A stretch of 64,000 nucleotides of DNA from Bog-756 sp963727075 (lineage in GTDB: Bacteria > Actinomycetota > Acidimicrobiia > Acidimicrobiales > RAAP-2). The translations under genes and the position numbers were made by a program. The stretch covers positions 992,001-1,056,000 of the forward strand of contig CAVSET010000006.1 of assembly GCA_963727075.1 (NCBI GenBank). Direction: 5' to 3'. Shown in pieces: positions 53,907 through 61,298 of this stretch. The number at the start of each line of letters is the position of its first letter. Within the stretch, counting starts at the first letter, position 1. Below the pieces are notes generated by a model that was given only the letters and a program-made list of their open reading frames with translations, made no database searches and was not told the DNA's origin.

Positions 53907-55367
53907 GGTGGTCCCTCGGTCGGGGCGGGGTCCAGCGCGACCAGCGTGGCCGCCACCGAATCGGCCCGGGCCCGGAGCTGGCGGTAGCGGGCGGCGCGGT
54001 CGGGCCGGGGATCGGTCCGCCCCGCCACCGGGTCGAGGACGTCGAGGGTCCAGTCGAGGCCGATCGCTCCCGCCGCCAGCCGGGCGGCACCGGCCGATGC
54101 GGCCTGGCCCGACCGGCGGTGGGTGGCCGGCACGCCGGCGATGCCGGTGAGGACGTCGCGCCAGACCGGCATGGACGCCCCCGACCCGGCGAGAGTCAGC
54201 CCGGCGACCGGTGGGCCTCCGGGACGGCGCATCGCCATGGCCTCCAGGGCCCGCACGACGTCCCAGGCCACCGACTCGAACAGAGCCCGGGCCATGTCGG
54301 CTGGTCCATGGGCCGGGCCCACCCCGACCAAGCCGGCGGCGGCACCCGGGCGCCACCACGGGGCGCGGGCTCCGTCGAGCCAGGGAGCAGCCACCACCCC
54401 GCGAGCCCCCGGGGGACTGGTCCGAGCGGCGTCGGCCAGCTCCTCGGTCGGACGACCGGTGAGCCGCGACAACCAGGCCACCAGGGCTCCGGCCGCCGAC
54501 AGCCCGCCCTCGAGCAGCCAGCCCCCGTCGGCCGCCCGGGAGGCGACGATGCCCGGCGGTGGCACCGGCCTCGCGGGTACGGGCACCGAGACGTTGGCCG
54601 TGGTGCCCCAGCTCACCATGGGACACGCCTCCGACGCGCCCCGAACCGAGCACCTCACAGGCCCGGTCGCCCGCTCCGATCACCACCGGGACCCCGGGGA
54701 CCAGGCCGGTGACCGCCGCCGCCCCCCGGCTGAGCGAGCCGGCCACCTGCTCGGAGGGCGCCACCGGCGGCAGCTTCGCCGCCGCCGCGCCGGCCAGGTC
54801 CTCGACGACGGATCCCTCTTCGTCGTAGAGCCCCGAGCGCGAGGCCATGGAGGCATCGGTCACGACCGTCCCGGTGAGGTGCCACACGATGAGGTCACGT
54901 GGGGCCATCACCCACCGGCCCGCCCGGAAGAGATCCGGCTGGTTGTCGGCCAACCAGGCGAGCTTGGCCGCCACCGAGGCGGCGTCGAGCACGATCCCAG
55001 CCGGCGAGGGCGCGCCCGGGTCGATGCCGAGCCGGGCGCAGAGCGCCGCCGCCTCCCTTTCCGCTCGCCGGTCCGACCACAGGATCCCCGGCCCGACCGG
55101 GGCCCCGCCCTCGCCGAGGAGGGCGAAGGTCTGCCGGGCGCCGGTGCACCCCACGACGTCGACTGACCCGATCGCCGCCGGGGCGCGGCGGCCGAGGTCG
55201 TCACAGGCGCTCACCACCGCCGTCCACCACGCCGAAGGGTCCTGCTCGGCCCAGCCGGGGACGGGATGCCGGGTCTCGATCGAGATTGCCGACGCGGCGA
55301 CCAGCCCGTCCCGGTCCCAGATCGCCACTTTGGCGACGCTGGTGCCCGCATCGACGGTGAGGATCAC
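53897..55367 (-). CDS. FGGY-family carbohydrate kinase, one frameshift
   Basis: ATP-dependent sugar kinase. Seen: ILTVDAGTSVAKVAIWD (phosphate-1 loop), GWAEQDPSAWW, DVVGCTGARQTFALL, WSDRRAEREAAAL, VMAPRDLIVWHLTGTVVTDA, and VVIGAGDRACEVLGSG with the catalytic Asp. A frame change near 54625 leads to MVSWGTTANVSVP, GVVAAPWLDGARAPWW and GLTLAGSGASMPVWRDVLTG (C-terminal adenosine motif). Corrected length is about 490 residues, normal for FGGY kinases. The start shares four bases (ATGA) with the aldolase stop. A 909-residue frame joining it to the LarA-like gene is an artefact of the indel. Confidence 0.87.
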
Positions 55368-56143
55368 GTGGCGTGCACGATCCCGGCCAGCTGGGAGGCC
55401 ATGTCGGCCGGCGACGGCTCCTGGAGGATGGCCCGACCGATGGCCAGCCCAGCACCTCCCCCGGCCATGACGTCCCGGACCTCGTCCAGCACCCGGTCGG
55501 TCCCCCCGTCGACCTGCGGCCCACCGAGAAAGAGGACCGGGACACCGACCGCAGCCACCACCCGGTTCACCGCCTCGACCCGGGCGCCTCCCGCCGGGAC
55601 GTCGGGGACCGGCACCTTGAGGAGCGGGGCCCCCATGTCATGGGCGATCACCGCGGCCAACACGATGTCAGCAATGTCTTTGGACATCGCCCCGTGGCGC
55701 CAGAGGATGGGCTCGATCAGTGCTTCGAGCCGGAACGCCCGCGCCTCCTCGAGCACCCGGCCGAGCAGCTCGAGCGCGGCGGCTCCGTTGCGGTCGTCGA
55801 GGTCGATGCGCGTCATCAGCTTGACGCCGCTCCAGCCGTCGGCCGTGGCGCGGCCCACGCTGGCCACCAGTCGGTCGTCGAGCTCGAAGGCGGAGCCGGC
55901 CAGGCCGGTGCGGTTGAGGGAGAGGTAGGTTCGTTGCTCGGGACCGATGGCGCCGACCCGGGCCAGGTCCGTCAACGGTTGCACGCTGGCCAAGATGCCG
56001 TCGCAGTGGGGCAATGCCTGGGCGAGGGCGTGGAGGTAGTCCGTATAGCGCTCGGTGGTCATGACCCCTCGGGCACGATGGTCGGCCGCCAGCACGAGAG
56101 CCGGGACCCCGAGCGGCCGGTCGGTCGGGCTGCCCGGGCTCAT
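55364..56143 (-). CDS. Class I aldolase of the LacD/DeoC type
   Basis: 259-residue TIM-barrel aldolase. Seen: LVLAADHRARGVM, GWSGVKLMTRIDLDDRNGAA (close to the VKxLLYYD block of tagatose-1,6-bisphosphate aldolase LacD), ALIEPILWRHG and APLLKVPVPDVPAGG, whose Lys is the likely Schiff-base residue, then VLFLGGPQVDGG with the phosphate-binding glycines. It presumably cleaves the phosphorylated sugar made by the neighbouring kinase. Four-base overlaps on both sides show tight translational coupling. Confidence 0.8.
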   Translation of the reverse strand: MSPGSPTDRPLGVPALVLAADHRARGVMTTERYTDYLHALAQALPHCDGILASVQPLTDLARVGAIGPEQRTYLSLNRTGLAGSAFELDDRLVASVGRATADGWSGVKLMTRIDLDDRNGAAALELLGRVLEEARAFRLEALIEPILWRHGAMSKDIADIVLAAVIAHDMGAPLLKVPVPDVPAGGARVEAVNRVVAAVGVPVLFLGGPQVDGGTDRVLDEVRDVMAGGGAGLAIGRAILQEPSPADMASQLAGIVHAT

Positions 56144-57028
56144 GGCAGTCCGGACAGGGCCAGGATCACCTTGGCCACCGCGGAGAAGTCCTCACGACCG
56201 TACCCGGCTGTGACCGCGGCGGTGAGGGCCTGGCGGGCGGTGGCCGTGCTGGTCAGGGGCACGCCGACGCTCGCCCCGTACCCGAGGGCGAGGTCGAGGT
56301 CCTTCGCCATCAGATCGGTCATGAACCCCGGCCGCCACCCGTTGGAAGCCGGGCTGTCGGGCACCACGCCGGGGACCGGGAGGCGGGTGCGCACCGCCAC
56401 GCAGTCCCCCGTTGAATGCAGCAGCACCTCGAGCAGCTTGTCCATGTCGACCCCCGACTTGACGGCCAGCGCGGTGGCCTCCGGCGTGGCGAGCATCTGC
56501 GCGGCGTAGATCAAGTTGTTGCAGAGCTTCACCACCTGACCCATGCCGGCCGCGCCGACATGGACGATGCGGGCCGCGAAGGGATCGAGGGCGGGCGGGC
56601 CGCCTCGAGTGTCGACGCCTCACCCCCGACCATCACCGTGAGGGTCCCGGCCTCGGCTCCGGCGGTGCCCCCCGAGAGCGGGGCGTCGAGGAACCCGGCG
56701 CCGACGCCGGTGACCCGCTCGTGTTGCGCCCTCGACACCTCCGGGTCGATGGTGGAGCAGTCCACCACCACCTGGCCGGCACGCAATGACGGGAAGCATG
56801 GCGTCGATCACCTCGACCACCTGGGGCGAGCTCGGGACACACAGGATCACGATGTCGCTCGACTCGGCCACGCCGGCCGGGGCGAGCCGCCGCGTTGCGC
56901 CCCGAGGGCCACCGCCTTGTCCACGGACCCCGGCTACGCGAGGCCACCGTCACCTGGTGGCCTGCCTCGAGCACGTGACGGGCCATGGGCAGCCCCATGG
57001 CTCCGAGGCCGATGAAGCCGAGTTGCAT
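56140..57028 (-). pseudogene. 3-hydroxyisobutyrate-dehydrogenase-type oxidoreductase, frameshifted
   Basis: NAD(P)-dependent beta-hydroxyacid dehydrogenase. Seen: MQLGFIGLGAMGLPMARHVL (Rossmann motif), then in changing frames ESSDIVILCVPSSPQVVEVI, DCSTIDPEVSRAQ, GFLDAPLSGGTAGAEAGTLT (substrate-binding DAPVSGG block) and GAAGMGQVVKLCNNLIYAAQ with the catalytic Lys, then an intact C-terminal domain. At least three shifts lie between 56580 and 56940. Start ATG 57028 follows GAGGA. Family members oxidise 3-hydroxyisobutyrate, tartronate semialdehyde or L-threonate. Given the operon, a sugar acid is likely. Confidence 0.82.
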
Positions 57029-57087
57029 GGGGGTCCTCCTCAGGGCGCAGCGGTATCTCCGGGCCGGGCGACCGGACCGGAGCGGGA

Positions 57088-58437
57088 TCAGAGCTTGAAC
57101 TGCGGGAGCCACACGGCCGTGCCGGCCAGGAGCTCGCCGATCATCTCGTCGGTCTGATGCAGGTCTCCCCGCCCGGCCAACGGATCGAGGAAGAAGGCGG
57201 CCTCGGCCAGGGCCCGGTCGCCGTCGAGGGCGGCGGCCACGGTCAGCTCGCCCACGGCCACGTGGCGGCGGACGAGCTCGGCATAGGCCGGAGGCAGTGG
57301 CGCGACGTCACGGCCCCGCACCCCATCGGCGTCGATCGTGCAGATCGACTCGACGACGACGTCCGCCGGGACATCGGGCACCTGTCCGGCGTTCGGGATG
57401 TTGACCGGCAGGTGCCGCGGGGTGCCGGTGAGCAGCGAGTCGATCACCAGGGCGGGGAGCTCGCCCGACGGCCAGGTCTGCAGGTCCTTGGTGCCGCCCA
57501 GCCAGGCGTCGACGTCGGCGATGTACCCCTGCTGGTGCTCCTCCCGTCGGGCGATGGACGTGAGCTCGATGTTGTAGTCGGCACCCCAGCCCGACTCCTC
57601 GGTCAGGACCCAGGGGAGGAATTCCGATATGTGACGGTCCCCGGCCGCCGGCAGCGCACCCCACTTGTCCAGCAAGGTGAGCTTGAGCACGTGGCGCTGG
57701 ACGAAGTCGAGGCGCGAGAACGGGTCCGCCTCGGGTCGGCCCGGGGTGGGCGCCAGAGCGGACAGACCCCCGGCCTCCTCGACCATCGTGGCCAGAATGG
57801 CGAACCCGTCTTCGCCGTCGACATCCAGGGTGGCGACCACCGGCAGGTGGTTGACGCCGGCGACGGTCGGCCGGACCGATTCGGCCGGCCGGCCGAGGGC
57901 GATGGCCAGGTCCATGGCCCAGTTCCCGACTTCGTGGCACAGTCCGACGGCCTTGATCCCCGTCTGGCGGCAGACGGCCCGGGTGAGGCAGGTCATGGGA
58001 TTGGTGATGTTGAGCATCCAAGCGTCCGGGCACACCTCCTCCATGTCCTCGGCCACCCCCACCAGTACCGGAATGTTCCGGAGCGAGCGGCTGATGCCGC
58101 CGGGCCCGACCGTGTCGCCCACCGACTGCCGGATGCCGAAGCGGGCCGGCACGTCGAGATCGACGGCCATGGACTCGAAGCCACCGGTGGAGATGGTGAC
58201 GATGACGAAGTCCGAGCCTTCGAGGGCGGCACGCTGGTCGGTGCTGGTGGCGAAGGTGGCGTTGGCATCGAGTGCCTCCCCGACCATCCGACCCAAGGCC
58301 TCCATCTTTTCCAGCGGCTTGGGGTCGATGTCCTCCAGCACGATGTGGCTGCCCCGCAGCGACTCGGTGCCCAGGAGGTCGGCCAACAGCTCGGGGGTCC
58401 ACTGGTAGCTCCCGCCGCCGATGATGGTGATCTGCAC
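57088..58437 (-). CDS. Glycoside hydrolase family 4
   Basis: NAD+- and Mn2+-dependent glycosidase, 449 residues. Seen: ITIIGGGSYQWTPELLADLL (NAD binding), VLEDIDPKPLEK, VGDTVGPGGISRSLRNIPV, MLNITNPMTCLTRAVCR, GLCHEVGNWAMDLA with the metal-binding Cys/His, and VAGVNHLPVV. GH4 enzymes act by redox-assisted elimination on alpha- or beta-linked sugars, often 6-phosphorylated or uronic. Which one cannot be told here. It is cytoplasmic, so its substrate must be imported as a glycoside. Confidence 0.9.
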   Translation of the reverse strand: MQITIIGGGSYQWTPELLADLLGTESLRGSHIVLEDIDPKPLEKMEALGRMVGEALDANATFATSTDQRAALEGSDFVIVTISTGGFESMAVDLDVPARFGIRQSVGDTVGPGGISRSLRNIPVLVGVAEDMEEVCPDAWMLNITNPMTCLTRAVCRQTGIKAVGLCHEVGNWAMDLAIALGRPAESVRPTVAGVNHLPVVATLDVDGEDGFAILATMVEEAGGLSALAPTPGRPEADPFSRLDFVQRHVLKLTLLDKWGALPAAGDRHISEFLPWVLTEESGWGADYNIELTSIARREEHQQGYIADVDAWLGGTKDLQTWPSGELPALVIDSLLTGTPRHLPVNIPNAGQVPDVPADVVVESICTIDADGVRGRDVAPLPPAYAELVRRHVAVGELTVAAALDGDRALAEAAFFLDPLAGRGDLHQTDEMIGELLAGTAVWLPQFKL

Positions 58438-58520
58438 GATGGCGCTCCTCGAGGTGACGGGCGTCGGTCCCCGACACGGCAGTCACTCTATCCAGCACCC
58501 GCGTCCGGCCGCAGCGGAGG

Positions 58521-60065
58521 TCACCCCGAGGGAGGGGGCCCTGCCGCGCCGTCCCGGGCCCAGTCGATGAGCCGCCGGTAGGCGCCGGCCGAGTCCCGGC
58601 CCTCGGCATCCGTCTCCAGCCAGCGGAAGCCCCGGGGACCGCGCGAGCGGTCGATGCCGAAGATGCCGAACCTGGGCTCGTAGCTTCCCCACTCGTAGTT
58701 GTCGACCAGGGACCAGTGGAGATAGGAGGTGACCGGTACCCCCGACGCGATCGCATCGACGACCGCGGCCACGTGCTCGCGTAGGTACCTGGGCCGGTTC
58801 CACCCGTCGAGCCGGGCGTATGACCGACCGTTGCGGACTCGATTGCACAACCCGTTCTCCACCACCCACAGCGGGAGGCCGGGGAGCAGCCGGCTCTGGT
58901 CGCCGCACCACCGGGTCATGGCGCCCGGGTCGGGGACGACGTCCCAGATGGCCCGCGACGGCTCCCAGTGCCTACCGCCCGAGGACCGGTGGCCGGGGAG
59001 TCGGGTGGCATGGCTGGCGACGGGGTCGTACCAATCGAACCCGCTGGCGTCGAGCGGGCGTTCGTGGGGCCCCTCGTACACCGCGTCGAGAACCCGACGC
59101 GGGGAGGGCCGGCGACGGCGCGAGCGGATGGCGCTGTCCACGACCGACCGGTGCCGGCCGGGCTCCCCGTAGGGAGACGCCGCCTCGAACAGACGGCGCA
59201 GGAGGGACTCGCCCACTCCTCCGGGAGGGAAGAGATCGTTGTGGATGGCTCGTCGCTCGTCGACCCAGGCGTCGATGTCCGAGCGCGACACCCCGGCAGA
59301 CCGGGCCGTCAGCAGGTCGGTCAGCAGTCGGTCGTGCTCGTAGAGCGAGGATGAGCTGGTGTTGACCGTGACCATGGCCTCGGGCTGGGCCTCGTGGATC
59401 GCCTGGTAGGCGAGTACGTGGGCGGTGAGCATGTTGTCCAGGACGGCGAAGGCGTCGTCCACCGCCATCTGCCGGCCCGGTGGGTACGCCCCCTCGATCC
59501 ATCCCATGAGGGCCACGATGTTGGGCTCGTTGATGGTGACCCAGGTATGGCACCGGGGGGCCAGCGCCGGGACCACCCGGGACACGTGCCGGGCGAAGCG
59601 ATCGGGGGCATCGCCGTCCAGCCAGAACTCGTCGCCCAGCCAGGACGGGTGGGTGAAGTGGTGCAGGCTCACGACGGGCTCCATGCCGCGTTGGCGGCAC
59701 CCGTCGAGGATTCGCAGATACCCGTCGAGCGCATCGCCGTCGAAGTGGCCCTCCTCGGGCTCGAGCCTCGTCCATTCGACCGACAGCCGGAAGGCATTGC
59801 ACCCGATCGATGCCGCCCGGTCCAGAGCCTGCTCCGGCTCGACCCAGAACCCGCAGGCGTTCCCCGAGGGTTCGATGCGTCCACCGGACTCCCATCGCGC
59901 CCAATTGTTGGCCGGCTCGCCCGGTCCGTTGTAGCCCCCCTCGACCTGGAACCCGGCGGTCGCCACGCCGAAGGTGAAACCGTCCGGAAGGGCGACGGAG
60001 TTCGAGCGCGGCGTCACCGAGAGGTCACCCGTCCGGTCGTCCGCTGGCGCATGTGAAGAGTATGG
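58521..60065 (-). CDS. Glycoside hydrolase family 1 (beta-glucosidase-like)
   Basis: Retaining beta-glycosidase, about 514 residues. Seen: LPDGFTFGVATAGFQVEGGY, FRLSVEWTRLEPEEGHFD, VVSLHHFTHPSWLGDEF, acid/base Glu in WVTINEPNIVAL and nucleophile Glu in LPLWVVENGLCNR, plus YLHWSLVDNYEWGSYEPRFG near the end. All GH1 catalytic motifs are present. No signal peptide is visible, so it is probably cytoplasmic. Two other in-frame starts (60083, 60119) would add up to 18 residues. Confidence 0.92.
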   Translation of the reverse strand, partial: PYSSHAPADDRTGDLSVTPRSNSVALPDGFTFGVATAGFQVEGGYNGPGEPANNWARWESGGRIEPSGNACGFWVEPEQALDRAASIGCNAFRLSVEWTRLEPEEGHFDGDALDGYLRILDGCRQRGMEPVVSLHHFTHPSWLGDEFWLDGDAPDRFARHVSRVVPALAPRCHTWVTINEPNIVALMGWIEGAYPPGRQMAVDDAFAVLDNMLTAHVLAYQAIHEAQPEAMVTVNTSSSSLYEHDRLLTDLLTARSAGVSRSDIDAWVDERRAIHNDLFPPGGVGESLLRRLFEAASPYGEPGRHRSVVDSAIRSRRRRPSPRRVLDAVYEGPHERPLDASGFDWYDPVASHATRLPGHRSSGGRHWEPSRAIWDVVPDPGAMTRWCGDQSRLLPGLPLWVVENGLCNRVRNGRSYARLDGWNRPRYLREHVAAVVDAIASGVPVTSYLHWSLVDNYEWGSYEPRFGIFGIDRSRGPRGFRWLETDAEGRDSAGAYRRLIDWARDGAAGPPPSG

Positions 60066-60125
60066 CATCGTCGGCCGAACCATCCGGGGCCCGCCGACCG
60101 AGAGCACCGACGCGGGCACGGCCGG

Positions 60126-61298
60126 TCAGGCCGGCGGGACCTGCCAGTGGACGAGATCGGTGCTGCGCGCCACGCCGATGTCGGCATGGCCCCAGCCCCC
60201 GAACTCGCTGAGCTCCTTGCTGCCGGCGTACAACAGGTAGTAGAAGTGGCCGGGCCGGGAGCTGGCATCGCAGATGAACGCCGAGTTGGCATGCTCGAAC
60301 CCGACGCTCGAGATGCCCGGGCCGGTGTTGAACGGCTCGGACGGGATACTCAGCTGGTATCCGCCGGTCCAGTGCAACCACCCGGGTGCAGAAGCGGGAT
60401 CGCCGGCCAGGGTGAACAGCCAGGGCTGGTCGAGGGTGTTGGACGTGGCCACCAGGTGCCATTGACCCGCCAGCTTCACGAACTCGTAGTTCTCGATGGT
60501 GTCGCCGTTGACCGCGATGTCCGGCCGGCCGACCAGCACCCACGGGCCTTCTGGTGTTCCGGTCGTCGAGCGGGCGATCTCGAAGACCTGTGGCTGGGTG
60601 GGTGACGAGTACTTGAAGCCCAGCAGCAGTTCGTGGCCGGCGAACGCCAGTGCGCCGTCGATCATCCGGTCGCCGGGCGCCGGAGCCAGTGATGCCGCCA
60701 GGGGCTGGGGAGCCGACCAGGTCCGGAGGTCCGCCGACGTCCGGTAGAAGAGCCGGTCCTCGACGCCGGGAGACCCGGTCGACCCCGGGTCGGACTGATA
60801 GGTGACCAGGTAACCCCCGGTCGGGCTGCGCACCACGTCAGGCGAGGCCACGCCCAGCACCCCGGGCTGCCGGGGCCACGCCGACACCGGCGACCAGTGA
60901 ACGAGATCCGGGCTGGTGGACGAGGCGATGTCCCACTGCGCCCCGCCAGTCACCGAGGGGTCATCGGTGACGTAGCTGAACAGGAGGTGCCAGCGGCCGC
61001 CGGCCCATACGACGGCCTCATCCTTCACCGCGCCGTGGGCGTCCGAGAGGATGGGGTTCCGAAGGTTCGACCAGTCGACGCGTACCACGCCCCTTGTCCC
61101 GACGATGCAGGCATGATCGCCGCCCTGCGACAACTGGGCGGTGCTCAGCACCGGTGTCGCCTGACCCGACGCCGACCCACCGGTCGCGCCGCTTCCACAC
61201 CCCGCGACGAGCATCCCGACCACCACCAGGGCGAGGCGACCGGACCCGGCCGCGCCCCGCCGCCTAGGGGACCGGCCGGTCGGCACCGGGCCGGTCAC
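60126..61298 (-). CDS. Secreted lipoprotein with GH43/GH32-like five-bladed propeller fold
   Basis: 390 residues. A lipoprotein signal (RLALVVVGMLVAGCGSG) is followed by repeated blade motifs typical of GH43/32/68 propellers: VKDEAVVWAGGRWHLLFSYV, IASSTSPDLVHWSPVSAW, VASPDVVRSPTGGYLVTYQS, FYRTSADLRTWSAPQPL, ENYEFVKLAGQWHLVATSN and HADIGVARSTDLVHW. The acidic residues in DEAVV, SPDVV and ENYEF could be catalytic, but family and substrate (arabinose, xylose or fructose linkages) are not decidable by eye. GTG start overlaps the GH78 stop (GTGA), so they are coupled. Confidence 0.8.
   Translation of the reverse strand: MTGPVPTGRSPRRRGAAGSGRLALVVVGMLVAGCGSGATGGSASGQATPVLSTAQLSQGGDHACIVGTRGVVRVDWSNLRNPILSDAHGAVKDEAVVWAGGRWHLLFSYVTDDPSVTGGAQWDIASSTSPDLVHWSPVSAWPRQPGVLGVASPDVVRSPTGGYLVTYQSDPGSTGSPGVEDRLFYRTSADLRTWSAPQPLAASLAPAPGDRMIDGALAFAGHELLLGFKYSSPTQPQVFEIARSTTGTPEGPWVLVGRPDIAVNGDTIENYEFVKLAGQWHLVATSNTLDQPWLFTLAGDPASAPGWLHWTGGYQLSIPSEPFNTGPGISSVGFEHANSAFICDASSRPGHFYYLLYAGSKELSEFGGWGHADIGVARSTDLVHWQVPPA

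Noticed and set aside
52638..55367. A single 909-codon reading frame apparently fusing an FGGY kinase to a LarA-type enzyme
   Set aside because: The middle third has no similarity to anything and is Arg/Gly/Pro-rich, as expected of an out-of-frame read. The real kinase C-terminus lies in another frame ending at 53897, and LarA has its own ATG at 53906.
57157..58581. 474-codon plus-strand frame opposite the GH4 gene
   Set aside because: It is a shadow of the GH4 coding strand with no recognisable domain.
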